Shown: positions 35,503 to 46,016 of the stretch, piece after piece
Numbering within the stretch: the stretch's first letter is position 1
Layout of the letters: each line of letters begins with the position of its first letter
Assembly (NCBI GenBank): GCA_046328995.1
Contig: JAXLVN010000002.1
Span: 310,001-374,000 of the forward strand
Source of the DNA: JADJXV01 sp046328995
Lineage (GTDB): Bacteria > Bacteroidota > Ignavibacteria > Kapaibacteriales > UBA961
Direction of reading: 5' to 3'
Length of the DNA stretch: 64,000 nt
The notes under the pieces: model-generated
Seen by the model: the letters and a program-made list of their open reading frames with translations, nothing else
Told to the model about the DNA's origin: nothing
Databases searched by the model: none
Made by a program: the position numbers and the translations under genes

Positions 35503-36693
35503 TTATACAGGTTCTTCAAATAAATGAGGACATTCGTCCGCTATTTTTTTTCTTAAACCTTGATATAGTCCTTTTACACCACACAGTGTTTCTGCTTTTT
35601 TTAGCTGTTCGAATTTTATATTACTTGCGGAAGAAAAATTAGTTTCATAGCAATATGCTGCAAAGAAATCGACGTTAGTACAGTCACTATTTTCAAAATG
35701 ACTAACAAATAGATTAGATTTATTAAACTTAGCATCACTACAATCTGCATGTTGAAAAGAAGCACCATTGCATTTTGTTTTCATAAGATTTGCTTTTGTT
35801 AAATCCGCATGGTCAAAATGCGTGTTTGAGCATGATGCATTACTTAAATTAGCGGACGAAAAGTCAGAATATTTGAAGTTGACTCTACTTAAATGCGATG
35901 ATACTAAAATTGATTTATGGAAATTGAAATGCATATAATTTGGGCTAGTATCTGACTCATGCGTAGAAAAATATGCACCATATAAATTAGTCTGACTTAA
36001 ATTTAAATAATTTTTTTTGTAATCTTCATCATTCTCAATTAGAATATTTCTTCTTCCAATGATAATTAGTATTGCTTGTATATCCATTTCAACAGAAATT
36101 TTTCTAAGTTTAGTTTTTACAGGTAGATAGTCGTTAAATTCCTCGTCATAAACATCATCACTAATTTCAATTGTTGATGTTAAGTCTATTGGCTCATCTA
36201 CTTTTATACGATATTCTTCTTTGTATCGATTCCTTTTTTCGCGCACAAAAGTTGTGAGCAACTCAATTACTGTCCAATGATATTCCTCACTACTATTCAT
36301 AATTTTTTCGAACAAATAAATACCTGAAAGCCGTGCTGCAATATTGTCGCTCATTAAAAGTTCGGTTGCTTTTGAAAATTGTGATTGGAGTAGATTGTTA
36401 TCATTATTTTCCTTATTGATACTATTCTGTCTTGAGTTTTCTATGGTTCTCCATAATGTTAATATACCACCAACAATTACTAAAATTCCCAAAATATACT
36501 TTTCACGTTTTTCGGCAACAAATTGAAATTCTTTAGGGTCAGTTTCTTTCATATTCGACTTGTAGTATTCTTGTGGATAATTCCAAATATTGTCGCGGTT
36601 TATCCAGATTATTATATATGCTGATACAAACAAAAGAAAGACAATAGCAGGTGACCAATATTTATTCCAAAATTTTTTTAAATATGTTGGCAT
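35503..36693 (-). CDS. Membrane protein with pentapeptide repeats
   Basis: 396 residues. Two N-terminal membrane segments (AIVFLLFVSAYIIIWINRD and ILGILVIVGGILTLW), a cytoplasmic helical region (about 95-200; SDNIAARLSGIYLFEKIM) and about 20 pentapeptide repeats of the A(D/N)Lxx type (ANLSNASCSNTHFDHADLTK, ANLMKTKCNGASFQHAD), which form a right-handed square helix. Membrane pentapeptide proteins of this layout are frequent in defence and phage-rich islands; mechanism unknown. Neighbours are a KAP NTPase and a type ISP enzyme. AT-rich. R1 copy h abuts its 3' side only. Confidence 0.82.
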   Translation of the reverse strand: MPTYLKKFWNKYWSPAIVFLLFVSAYIIIWINRDNIWNYPQEYYKSNMKETDPKEFQFVAEKREKYILGILVIVGGILTLWRTIENSRQNSINKENNDNNLLQSQFSKATELLMSDNIAARLSGIYLFEKIMNSSEEYHWTVIELLTTFVREKRNRYKEEYRIKVDEPIDLTSTIEISDDVYDEEFNDYLPVKTKLRKISVEMDIQAILIIIGRRNILIENDEDYKKNYLNLSQTNLYGAYFSTHESDTSPNYMHFNFHKSILVSSHLSRVNFKYSDFSSANLSNASCSNTHFDHADLTKANLMKTKCNGASFQHADCSDAKFNKSNLFVSHFENSDCTNVDFFAAYCYETNFSSASNIKFEQLKKAETLCGVKGLYQGLRKKIADECPHLFEEPV

Positions 36694-36761
36694 AATAGTT
36701 TAGATGATGTTAGAATAATTGTACATTCAGGGCTTCGAATGTATGATTTGTGTAGTTCATT

Positions 36762-39700
36762 TTAAATTTCTGATTTGTTAATTCCCCCCAAACCCTCCAC
36801 AATCCTCACCGTCTCCACACTAACCCTTATAATACTAAGTAGCAAGTTGAAAATATACCTCGGATTCTCCGGCTGCCAGTCGTTGGGATTGTTGGTGATG
36901 CCACTGTCTTTGTTGGTCGTGATCGCATAGCGCTCCATTATCCACTCTATCGCACTCTTGCCGTTGACGATGTATCGGTATGCCTCGGGCGGAATGTTTG
37001 ATATGGTGATGTATTGGTTGAAAAGGATGGTGCTTTTGTCGTCCTTGCTCGGAAAACGCATCTTCTGAACAGCGAAGTGGTTGTGCTCGTAACCCTCAAC
37101 CTTTACTCCCTCCATCGGTAATGCCTGCTCGTAGTGCAAGTGAAGCTCCGCAAGCTTTCGCCCTGCCTTGCTGAACTCCCCAAACTTCTTCGGCTCATCC
37201 ACCAATGGCAAACGTGGAAGCATCTTCTTGAGGTCACTCGAAAACTGCTCCCTGTACTCCGTACAGTGCAACATCCCATACACATAGTAAAATATATCCT
37301 CCTTGGTCACACTATTCCCATATCGTGAACGCGCTTGCTCTAGGATAAAGTCGGAGATACCGTCACGACGCACATACTCAAACTGCGGCGCATCCACTCC
37401 CGTATCCCATAAGTTCATCACCGTACGCTCCTGCTTTTCGTAGTAGTAGAGTGGGAAACATTGACTCTTGCCGATTAATTCTAAGTCGGGAATAATATCC
37501 GTAATGATGGTAGAAAATTCCTTTGTAACACCAACGCCAGAAACACAGATTACAAGGTTCTTTGTATCGGGAGTTGGGAAGAGTTTGGGTTGCTGATACG
37601 GACGTTGGATAAAATTACGATCAAAGTACAGGTGACTTTTATAGAAAGGACGATATGCACTTTGTCGAATTTCCGAAGGTAAAAAATTGAGTTCAACATT
37701 ACGCGAACATTGGAATTTAAGAGAATCATTCCAGCTAATCTTTGTCATGTCTTTTGAAATGAAATCTTCAGCTAGTAGATTACTGTTTGTTTTTAGTACT
37801 GCTTGAAATTCTATTCTTTCTTTGTTGTAAAAATCTATCATACGCTTCATATTGGCATCCAATTCAGTACTTGAAGCATTATATACCCATGAATCTCTAG
37901 ATGAAGCAACGCCTAAAGAATGTGTCAGAAAGAAACTTTGTGACTTGGGATCATATTTGTTTTCAGATCCAAGAGGAATAAACTCTCCAAACACATCATT
38001 TCGTTGACTTATCCAATCACTATGTTCATTTGGTTCAAGGATTTGCCAGACCATTTTATCACTGCCTACAGAGCCAAATTTACTGATAGTTGCGAGCTTG
38101 TCTTCTCGATTTAGGTAGTCGCCTATATCATGGTAATAGATAGTTGCTTTGTCGGTGGAAGCAATTGGCTTTTTCACTAAAAAAGTAATGGAAATGGGAG
38201 TACGCGAGCCACCACCAAAGACATTACCAGCTTCCTTCCGTCGGAGTTCGCCCTGAGTACGTGCATTTCCTCGAAGATTAAACACATAAATCGCAGAAAA
38301 TTCATCTTCAAGACATTTCCGAAAACTATCCATTCCATTACTGTCTATCCATGCGCCGTTTGACACAAAGGCAATCACGCCGCCGTGTTCGTTATTTTCC
38401 ATTAATCTATCAGAAGACCAGCGAAATGCTTTAATATATGAATCATACAGTGCTTTTACAGATGTAGCCGAGCTGTCTTTTGCATACGTTTCGGCTATTC
38501 TATTATCCAATAACGGGTAGCTTTGATTCTGTGCATTATCATTGGCTGAGTTCTGCCCGACGGAGTATGGAGGATTACCCATTATCACCCTGAGTGGTGC
38601 GTTTCGCTGTGCATCGACGCGCTCGGAGTTGCGTGGGAAGACAGAGTCGGTCTGCGATTCACCGATTTCACCCAATTGAAAGGTATCAGTCAGGCATATT
38701 CCATTAAATGGTTTGAAATCCTGACCATTATGTGGCAAGTCATGAAAGGCGTTTTCGATGTTGATGGCTGCGATATAATAGGCGAGAAGAACGATTTCGT
38801 TGGCATGAAGCTCGTGGGTGTATTTCCGTTCTGCATCTTCCGGCGCAATGAGTCCGCTTTGCAGTAAGCGCGTGATAAATGTACCCGTGCCGGTGAAAGG
38901 ATCAAGAATATGAATATTTTCATCGGTAATCGAGCGGTTAAATTCTTTTTTGAGCACCCATTCCACCGAGTGAATGATAAAGTCCACCACTTCGACAGGT
39001 GTATAGACAATACCAAGCTTTTCGACCATTTTCGGGAAAGCGGTTTTGAAGAATTTATCGTAGAGTTCGATGATAATCCGTTGCCGCCCTTCTGCATTGT
39101 CGATACCGCTCGCTCTTGACTTCACGGACTGATAGAACTTCTCTAATTTTTCGACATCTTCGGGGAGCGTTTGCTCTTCGAGTAAGTCAAGCATCGTCTG
39201 CATGGCAATCGAAATAGGATTATTCTTGACAAACGAATACCCTTCAAACAGTGCCTCAAAGACGGGCTTTGTAATGATATGCTGTGCAAGCATTTCCACC
39301 GCTTCGAGGCGGGTAATACTCGGATTAATATTTCGCTGCAAGCCCACAAGAAAGCTTGCGAAGGTTTGCTGATGCCGTGTATCATTATTGATGAGTTCGG
39401 TGATACGGGTGATATGGCGTTCGGCAATTTGCGCCACTTCTTTTGCCCACTGCTCCCAATAGCGGCGGTCACCGACTTTCTGCACCATCCGCGCAAAGAC
39501 TACTCCTTGTAATTGTTCGAATTGCAGAGCGAATTGACGTTGAATATCGTCCGTTGCACCGGAAGCAGTGCCGTCTGAATCGCTGCCATAATCCGGTCTG
39601 CCAACGAGAATTTGGTCAGGGCGTTTTTTGTTGAGTTCGATTTTGTTGATAGTTGAATTGAATCGGTCATCATGAGCGCGGAGTGCATTCAATACCGACC

Positions 39701-41642
39701 ACACTACCTCATAGCGTTTGTTGGTATCGAGCGCTTTATCGGCTTCGATAGCAGTAGGAATCACAACGGGAATAATGATATAGCCATATTTCTTACCGGG
39801 CGCTTTCCGCATGACGCGTCCAACTGATTGAACCACATCAATTTGAGAATTACGGGCAGAGAGAAAGAGTACTGCATCGAGTGAGGGAACATCGACGCCT
39901 TCGCTGAGGCATCGTACATTCGTGAGAATGCGGCATTCGTTTGTGTCTTCATTGCTTTGCTTGAGCCACGATATTTTCTCATCGCGGAGTGGTGCGGACA
40001 TAGTACCGTCAACATGGTCAGAATTCACAGAAACGAGTCCGGTGCGTGTTTCTGGTGTAAGGCTTTCAAAATAGAGGTCTTTGGTGACATTTAAAGCAGT
40101 GGTTATTTTCTTGGATATTTTAATACTCTGGCAGAAGGCAACGGCGCGGCGCATGGGGTCGGGGTCGCTGGAGGTGATAATATCGGCATCGACGAGTACT
40201 TTCTTGGAGAGTGCATTGATGCAACCGATGAGCTTGGATACATCGCTGGTATCAATTTCGTTGTCGCTTGTTTTTACCATGTCTTGCACGGCGCGTGGCA
40301 TTTGGTCTTCGGTGACGGTGAGGATGAGCACTTTATATTCCGTAAGCAGACCTTTTTCGACTGCTTCACCGAAACCAATGCGATAGATTTCTTTTCCGTA
40401 GAGTGTTTCATCGTCCATCGAACAAAGTATTGCCTCGGCTTTTTCTGCTCGGGTTTGAGAGTCAGCATTGTAGAGGCGCGGCGTGGCAGTCATGTACAGG
40501 CGATGTTTGGAGCGTAGATATTCTCCATCATGCACTTTGACAAAGGCGGATTCATCTTCTTCTTTAAGCGTAACTCCCGTCGTGCGGTGCGCTTCATCAC
40601 AGATAATGAGGTCGAATATTCCGTTGTTGAGGATGGTGTTGTTTGATTTGACGAGTTCGGCTTGTGCTTTTGCAATTACGTCAATCGACTGATACGTCGA
40701 GAAGACGACCGTCATTCCGGGTTTGGGATTATTCTGAATGATGGTGAATTGCCGGACAATTTCCTCAACATTCGTAGAAGCAGGAAGCGCAAGGTCAACT
40801 GAACTAAACCCACCGGTATCATTGTTTTTGTTTTGCGTTTGGGAGACGGCAGAGTCGGAGCAGATACAGATTGCATTCAATGGTTCATCCGCTTCCGCTG
40901 ACCATTCACGAAGTGTTTGTCCGAGAAGAGCGATAGAGGGAACTAAGAATAATATCAGTCCTTTACCCGCAGTTTCTTTTTCGGCAATGCGAAGAGCGGT
41001 GAAGGTCTTACCTGTGCCACATGCCATGATGAGTTTACCGCGTTCGGAGGTTTTGAAGTGTTCGTGTGTACGGTTGATAGCATCTATTTGATGTTGAAAG
41101 GCGATTTTCTTATCGGGTCTGGATTGTTCACCAAAGAGTCCTTGTGCAATTTTCTCCCAGTCCACGGGTGCGGTTTCGAGTTGGGAGAGATTGATACGAG
41201 AGACGGGTGGGTCTTGATTGAGAATTGCTTCTTGTGCATTAGCTCCCCAATGATTGGTGGTAGAAATCCACAAGCGATGAGTGAATCCAACGGTACGATA
41301 ATTATGATCGGTGAATTGTCTGCTTGAAGTCGAGAGGAAGGAATCGACTTCTGCTTTGTCGATGGTGGTAGTAGCTTCGTAGCATTTGCATTGAATAGCC
41401 CAATAGTCACCATAGACATTTCGGGCGACGAGGTCGATACCGGTATCCCTGCCGCCGAAGTCTTTTTTAAAGGGGAAATCATTCCAAAGCCAAACTTCGG
41501 TGAAGGAATTGGCGTACATAGGGTCAGTCTTGAGATACGCCTGCATGAGGCGTTCGAACCGATGCCCTTTATCATGTTCGGAGAAGGAATATTTTCTAAA
41601 ATCGCTGAGTATTTTTTGAAAGGAAGTGGTACTAATGGACAT
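36762..41642 (-). CDS. Type ISP restriction-modification enzyme (single chain)
   Basis: 1626 residues, usual for LlaGI/LlaBIII-like enzymes. Domain order: Mrr-type PD-(D/E)XK nuclease (DTGIDL near 65, QCKCY near 80), a RecA-type helicase/translocase (Walker A ACGTGKT near 207; DEAH near 349; motif VI QSVGRVMRKAPG), a helical coupler, an N6-adenine methyltransferase (motif I DPFTGTGTF near 915; motif IV NPPYS near 1021), then a target-recognition region. The one polypeptide methylates host DNA and, on unmodified DNA, translocates and cuts when two enzymes collide. All catalytic motifs look intact. No separate specificity subunit is needed. Confidence 0.92.
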   Translation of the reverse strand: MSISTTSFQKILSDFRKYSFSEHDKGHRFERLMQAYLKTDPMYANSFTEVWLWNDFPFKKDFGGRDTGIDLVARNVYGDYWAIQCKCYEATTTIDKAEVDSFLSTSSRQFTDHNYRTVGFTHRLWISTTNHWGANAQEAILNQDPPVSRINLSQLETAPVDWEKIAQGLFGEQSRPDKKIAFQHQIDAINRTHEHFKTSERGKLIMACGTGKTFTALRIAEKETAGKGLILFLVPSIALLGQTLREWSAEADEPLNAICICSDSAVSQTQNKNNDTGGFSSVDLALPASTNVEEIVRQFTIIQNNPKPGMTVVFSTYQSIDVIAKAQAELVKSNNTILNNGIFDLIICDEAHRTTGVTLKEEDESAFVKVHDGEYLRSKHRLYMTATPRLYNADSQTRAEKAEAILCSMDDETLYGKEIYRIGFGEAVEKGLLTEYKVLILTVTEDQMPRAVQDMVKTSDNEIDTSDVSKLIGCINALSKKVLVDADIITSSDPDPMRRAVAFCQSIKISKKITTALNVTKDLYFESLTPETRTGLVSVNSDHVDGTMSAPLRDEKISWLKQSNEDTNECRILTNVRCLSEGVDVPSLDAVLFLSARNSQIDVVQSVGRVMRKAPGKKYGYIIIPVVIPTAIEADKALDTNKRYEVVWSVLNALRAHDDRFNSTINKIELNKKRPDQILVGRPDYGSDSDGTASGATDDIQRQFALQFEQLQGVVFARMVQKVGDRRYWEQWAKEVAQIAERHITRITELINNDTRHQQTFASFLVGLQRNINPSITRLEAVEMLAQHIITKPVFEALFEGYSFVKNNPISIAMQTMLDLLEEQTLPEDVEKLEKFYQSVKSRASGIDNAEGRQRIIIELYDKFFKTAFPKMVEKLGIVYTPVEVVDFIIHSVEWVLKKEFNRSITDENIHILDPFTGTGTFITRLLQSGLIAPEDAERKYTHELHANEIVLLAYYIAAINIENAFHDLPHNGQDFKPFNGICLTDTFQLGEIGESQTDSVFPRNSERVDAQRNAPLRVIMGNPPYSVGQNSANDNAQNQSYPLLDNRIAETYAKDSSATSVKALYDSYIKAFRWSSDRLMENNEHGGVIAFVSNGAWIDSNGMDSFRKCLEDEFSAIYVFNLRGNARTQGELRRKEAGNVFGGGSRTPISITFLVKKPIASTDKATIYYHDIGDYLNREDKLATISKFGSVGSDKMVWQILEPNEHSDWISQRNDVFGEFIPLGSENKYDPKSQSFFLTHSLGVASSRDSWVYNASSTELDANMKRMIDFYNKERIEFQAVLKTNSNLLAEDFISKDMTKISWNDSLKFQCSRNVELNFLPSEIRQSAYRPFYKSHLYFDRNFIQRPYQQPKLFPTPDTKNLVICVSGVGVTKEFSTIITDIIPDLELIGKSQCFPLYYYEKQERTVMNLWDTGVDAPQFEYVRRDGISDFILEQARSRYGNSVTKEDIFYYVYGMLHCTEYREQFSSDLKKMLPRLPLVDEPKKFGEFSKAGRKLAELHLHYEQALPMEGVKVEGYEHNHFAVQKMRFPSKDDKSTILFNQYITISNIPPEAYRYIVNGKSAIEWIMERYAITTNKDSGITNNPNDWQPENPRYIFNLLLSIIRVSVETVRIVEGLGGINKSEI

Positions 41643-41755
41643 GCAGACCCTTGTTGTGAGTGGTTGTTACGGACGTTACAGTTTCAATCTGTGATTCTTT
41701 CGGCGAAACTACGAAGAAACTGCGGAAACGGCAAAAGGAAAAATTACAAGGGCGG

Positions 41756-41842
41756 CCTGGACGGCAGCCCTTCGACTCCCCCCTGTGGACGGCAACGGGT
41801 GCCCGCAGGCGGGGTGTGGAGCACATAGCCAACCGAACCCAT
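41756..41842 (+). repeat. R2 dispersed repeat (long version)
   Basis: CCTGGACGGCAGCCCTTCGA, TGTGGACGGCAACGGGTG, CCCGCAGGCG and CCAACCGAACCCA. Fills the gap between the restriction enzyme and the CDF gene. Confidence 0.7.
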
Positions 41843-42733
41843 TCAATCATGTTCCGGCGGGTGATCTTTGCTTTCGAGGTGTGTGGTCACATCGGCGGTG
41901 ACGGGCATTTGTGCGGCGACGTTCAGCTCGAGTGTGGTCGCCAGGGTGTGGGCACGCTCGATAGGGGTGCCGGTAGGAAAGAGGAGATGAAGATCGACAT
42001 ACACTTTCTGTCCGGACTCGCGGAGGCGTAGGCGATGGAAGGCCAGCGAGTGTTCGCCGCAGAAACTCTCGATGGCGTGGCGTGCTTTCTCTTCGAGTTC
42101 GGGATTGGTTTTGTCCATGAGTCCATCGACCGAACTCCGCATGAGTTTGAATCCTTCGAAGATAATATTCCCGCCGAAGATGAGTGCGGCGAGCGGATCG
42201 ACCCATGTCATGCCGGTAGCGTGAGCGATGAGGAGGCCAAGTATGGCGCCGATGCTTGTCCAGGCATCGGTGAGGATGTGTTTACCATTGGCGACGACGA
42301 TAATGGAGTGCGATTTTTTACCGGTGCGGACTAAGTACCAGCCGAGGAGTGCGTTGATTGCGCCGGCGAGTGCGGTGAGCGACATACCGAGCGTTACTTG
42401 TTCTAATTGCACACCGACAATCAGCTTTTCAATTCCTGTGTAAATAATAACAATTGCTGCCAGGATGATGAGTCCGCCTTCGAGCCCGGCGGAGAAATAG
42501 CTGATCTTGTCATGACCGAAGTGATGGTCTTTGTCCGGTGGACGAAAGGTAATGCGCAAGCTGTAGGAAGCAAAGGCAACGGCAGCGATGTGGACGATGG
42601 TCTCGATGGCGTCGGAGAAGATAGCGACCGAACCCGTGAGCCAGTAGGCGTACCATTTGAGCCCGAGCATAAGAATGCCGATGCCGAGCGAGATATTCAT
42701 TGCCGTCGCTTCGATGCGGCCGGATGTAGTCAT
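41843..42733 (-). CDS. Cation diffusion facilitator (CDF) metal efflux protein
   Basis: 296 residues. About six membrane helices with the CDF metal site: first half in TM2 (FSDAIETIVH) and second half in TM5 (HILTDAWTS), so an S/D-D-type site, followed by a cytoplasmic dimerisation domain (MDKTNPELEEKARHAIES, HRLRLRESGQKVYVDLHLLF). Exports divalent cations (Zn, Fe, Mn or Co) in exchange for protons. Metal choice cannot be read off. A terminator lies upstream, separating it from the DUF2723 gene. Confidence 0.92.
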   Translation of the reverse strand: MTTSGRIEATAMNISLGIGILMLGLKWYAYWLTGSVAIFSDAIETIVHIAAVAFASYSLRITFRPPDKDHHFGHDKISYFSAGLEGGLIILAAIVIIYTGIEKLIVGVQLEQVTLGMSLTALAGAINALLGWYLVRTGKKSHSIIVVANGKHILTDAWTSIGAILGLLIAHATGMTWVDPLAALIFGGNIIFEGFKLMRSSVDGLMDKTNPELEEKARHAIESFCGEHSLAFHRLRLRESGQKVYVDLHLLFPTGTPIERAHTLATTLELNVAAQMPVTADVTTHLESKDHPPEHD

Positions 42734-42751
42734 ACAATTACTCCTTTATAT

Positions 42752-42791
42752 AAAAAAAGACCTGACAGAGAGAATTCCATCAGGTCTTTTA
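42752..42791 (-). terminator. Terminator of the DUF2723 gene
   Basis: AAAAGACCTGA / TCAGGTCTTTT with a 14-base loop, between the DUF2723 stop and the CDF start, with A and T tracts on both sides. Confidence 0.8.
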
Positions 42792-42809
42792 TGATTGAAA
42801 TGGCGCTGA

Positions 42810-45800
42810 TTAATTCGTTTTTTTGGACGTATCAAGGGCAGCGGCCGGATTTGCTTTTTGTCGCAATTCTGTTGATTTGGACTGCATCATAGGCACGAGT
42901 CCCATGTAGTCTTTATTACCTGATGCCTGATATCGCTGAATAATTTTATCCGCCAAGTCGGCTGCTTCGGTGTATTTGCCTTGTTCTTCAAGTGAAGATA
43001 CTTCCATTTGATCAATTTGGGCAGTTACACGGACTTCGTCGTTATTATTGGCGGGATTTTTCATCATTTTATCTTTGGCTGCGCTCATATTGCCCATAAT
43101 TTGATAGGCGCGTGCTGCTGCTTCATAGATATTGAGCGAGCGTGTATAGCGTTCGACATCCTGCAGCGATGGATTAGCTATTAATTCATCGGTGGAGGAA
43201 ACGACCATTTGCGCATATTTTTTCGCCTGATCGTTGGCTCCTGCGCGCTTATACATATCGGCTATCTGGTATTCGAGGGCGTAGGACATCGGGAATTGTG
43301 TAGGCGAGATGTAGTTGTTCATCGCGTCGAGCACGTCGATTGTCTTTTTCTTGTTGTTGCCTTCGGTCAGATAATGAATCGCATAGCGGAGATAGACCAT
43401 GCGGTAGCTATCCATAAAGCGGCGGTGGACCTCGTCATAATAGACGTTCATATTATTGAGATTACGGAATTTAAATCCATAATGCGCATCATTGTACACC
43501 TGATCGTCGGGGAGAGCATTCAGGAGGCATTGATCCATGATTTTCTCGTCAAATACATCGGTTTGGGTTCCAAGCGCGCGCTGAGGAGCCGGGCAGACGC
43601 GAAGGGCGAGACCTTCCCAGCGGAGATAGTCATCGAGTCCGCAGTAATTCTCATTGCCACCGGCAGAGAAATAGACCGGGCGCTCGAATTTTGTCTGTTG
43701 TACGATATCTCTCACCAATTTATGTTGATTGCCGATGAAATAGACTGTTTTGCCGCTACCGTCTCTCTGACCTTCGCCCGAGCCGACGAAGAGGAAGGAC
43801 ATGGTATTCGAGTTGAGGTACATCGGATTGGTGGTATATTTTTTCATAATTTCAGGACGCACGGGGATGGTCACCTGCTGACCTTCGCCATATTCGGGCG
43901 AGAGGGCTTTCGGATCGCTTTCATCGGCACGGAGGGATTCATCACTAAAGCTGAGCGGCAGCTTCTTGGCTCCCCACGGTTCACGGTTCTTAAGCTGATC
44001 AATATACCATCCTGTCTGACCCAAGCTCAGATTCACGACGCGTACGTCGCGGCGGATACCGGCGACGTCCTGCATATACCACAGTGGGAAGGTATCATTA
44101 TCGCCGTAGGTAAAGACAATAGCATCTTTCTCTAAGCTTTGGAGCACATTATATGAGTAGTCGAACGGAATAAAATTACCTGCCCGGTTGTGAATTTTCC
44201 AGCCGCCGTTTGCCATGTTTATCGGTACAAGGACGAGGGAGAGGGCGACAATTCCGCCGGCAATTCCCGTGGACACGGCCTGCTCTTTGCGGATCAGGTC
44301 GATAATACCATAGACACCCATACCGATCCACAGACACCAGACGAAGAACGAACCGACGTAGAAGTAATCCCGTTCACGCGGCTGCGGGCTTTGCTGATTC
44401 TGTGCATAGGCAGCAAGCACACCCATCATGAGGAAGAGGGTCATATAGACAAATGCCATTTTGGGGTCTTTTTTGAAGTGGAACCACAGGCCAATGAGTC
44501 CGAAGATAAACGGCAGGGCAAAGAAACGGATAGGGAATTGATCTTTATAACCCGAGAGATAGTTGTAGGCAAGATAATCTTTATCCTTTTTGGAGGTCAG
44601 AAATGCTGTGTGCGAGTCTTGAATATCACCTTCACGGCCGATGAAATTCCATCCGAAATAGCGCAGATACATGTGCTCGATCTGGTATTTCCAGAGGAAG
44701 CTCATTTCGCCGCTCATATTTACTTTCATTGCCGAATAGTCAGGTACCTGGAATTGAGCACCGTCGGAACGTGTTACGCGCTTGTACGGCGGGCGATTCC
44801 ACTTGCCGTAGCGTGCATGATGCTGCTCGTATGGGTTGCCTGTCTGATACCGGCGTGGCCATCCCGGAGCGTCACCATATTGCTCACGACTGAGATAAGC
44901 GGTAAGATCCGAAAATGTTTTGGGGTTGTTTTCATTCATCGGAGGATTGGCATTCGACCGCAATAAAATATGCGTATAGCTGCTGTAGCCGATAATGACA
45001 AGCAGGAATGCAGAGCAGGCGAGTCGGAGAACAGGGGCGCCGATTTTACGGCCGTACCATACTCCCACACCCGAGCCGAGAAGGATTGCAAGAGCCAGGA
45101 GCTGGATCAACGGACTGTCATTAATCACATATTCCCGTGCTTCGGTGCGGAGGAAATCTCCTCCAAGCATAGCCGGCATGACTTTGACCACACCGGGGTA
45201 AATGACACCGAAAATCAGAACGCCGATGACGCCTGTCAGGAGGAAGGATTTAACGCTGAATTCATAACGACGGAAATAGACAACGAGGACAATCGAGAAG
45301 AGAGTGAGAATACTAAATAAGTGCACACCCGTGGAAAGCCCTACCAAATAAGCAATAAGGAGCAAATAGCGCTCATGCCCCCTGTTGTCGGCTTCCTCAT
45401 GCCAGCGCATCATCAGCCACACAATTAATGCGACAAACAGTGTCGATGAGGCATAGACTTCCGACTCGACGGCATTGAACCAAAACGTATCGCTGAAAGT
45501 ATAAGCAGCCGCTCCTACAAAGGCCGAGCCATACACGCTGAGTGCATCGCCAAAGGTTTCAATTCCATCTTTACGTAAATTACGGATGACTTGTACCGTG
45601 ACCAAGTACAGCAAAAGTATCGTAATGGCACTTGCAAAGACGGATACAAGGTTTACTCTCCACCCGGGATCACCAAATGGCAGTAAATGAAAGAGCTTAC
45701 CGACCATGAGAAAGAGCGGTGCACCCGGTGGGTGACCTACCTGCTGCTCGGCGGCGGCGGCGGTAAATTCACCGCAATCCCAAAAAGGAACAGTCTGCTG

Positions 45801-45878
45801 TACCGTCATCATATACGTTACAAGCGCGATAGCAAATGCTAAAAAGCCAAATGCCCTATGCAAAGATTTTGTATTCAT
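42810..45878 (-). CDS. DUF2723 membrane protein (putative GT117 / protein O-mannosyltransferase-like)
   Basis: 1022 residues. The N-terminus is diagnostic: LVTYMMTVQQTVPFWDCGEF followed by QVGHPPGAPLFLM, with the conserved D-C-G-E in the first periplasmic loop, as in GT-C glycosyltransferases. About 12 membrane helices to residue 590 precede a soluble periplasmic part with GDNDTFPLWY and a final TPR-like helical region (about 860-1000). In Bacteroidota this family is thought to glycosylate secreted proteins or make surface glycans. Monocistronic, with its own promoter and terminator. Confidence 0.9.
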   Translation of the reverse strand: MNTKSLHRAFGFLAFAIALVTYMMTVQQTVPFWDCGEFTAAAAEQQVGHPPGAPLFLMVGKLFHLLPFGDPGWRVNLVSVFASAITILLLYLVTVQVIRNLRKDGIETFGDALSVYGSAFVGAAAYTFSDTFWFNAVESEVYASSTLFVALIVWLMMRWHEEADNRGHERYLLLIAYLVGLSTGVHLFSILTLFSIVLVVYFRRYEFSVKSFLLTGVIGVLIFGVIYPGVVKVMPAMLGGDFLRTEAREYVINDSPLIQLLALAILLGSGVGVWYGRKIGAPVLRLACSAFLLVIIGYSSYTHILLRSNANPPMNENNPKTFSDLTAYLSREQYGDAPGWPRRYQTGNPYEQHHARYGKWNRPPYKRVTRSDGAQFQVPDYSAMKVNMSGEMSFLWKYQIEHMYLRYFGWNFIGREGDIQDSHTAFLTSKKDKDYLAYNYLSGYKDQFPIRFFALPFIFGLIGLWFHFKKDPKMAFVYMTLFLMMGVLAAYAQNQQSPQPRERDYFYVGSFFVWCLWIGMGVYGIIDLIRKEQAVSTGIAGGIVALSLVLVPINMANGGWKIHNRAGNFIPFDYSYNVLQSLEKDAIVFTYGDNDTFPLWYMQDVAGIRRDVRVVNLSLGQTGWYIDQLKNREPWGAKKLPLSFSDESLRADESDPKALSPEYGEGQQVTIPVRPEIMKKYTTNPMYLNSNTMSFLFVGSGEGQRDGSGKTVYFIGNQHKLVRDIVQQTKFERPVYFSAGGNENYCGLDDYLRWEGLALRVCPAPQRALGTQTDVFDEKIMDQCLLNALPDDQVYNDAHYGFKFRNLNNMNVYYDEVHRRFMDSYRMVYLRYAIHYLTEGNNKKKTIDVLDAMNNYISPTQFPMSYALEYQIADMYKRAGANDQAKKYAQMVVSSTDELIANPSLQDVERYTRSLNIYEAAARAYQIMGNMSAAKDKMMKNPANNNDEVRVTAQIDQMEVSSLEEQGKYTEAADLADKIIQRYQASGNKDYMGLVPMMQSKSTELRQKANPAAALDTSKKTN

Positions 45879-45927
45879 TGCCTTCCAATTATCGTAGAAA
45901 AAAAATATAAAAATTGAGTTTGAATTT

Positions 45928-45935
45928 CAAATTTA
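45928..45935 (-). promoter_or_regulatory. Bacteroidota-type -7 box for the DUF2723 gene
   Basis: Minus strand TAAATTTG, 50 bp before the ATG; same GTCGTAAATTTG context as before mlaE. Confidence 0.6.
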
Positions 45936-46016
45936 CGACAAAATCGCTTTCTATTTACCATCATAACGATTTCGTAGGTTTGTTTAACAGATTTTTGCGC
46001 TTTTCGGGGCGCATTT

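Noticed and set aside
43209..44135. 308-residue plus-strand open frame inside the DUF2723 gene
   Set aside because: Antisense shadow of a clear coding gene; its translation resembles no family and is rich in His/Ile as expected from the complementary frame.
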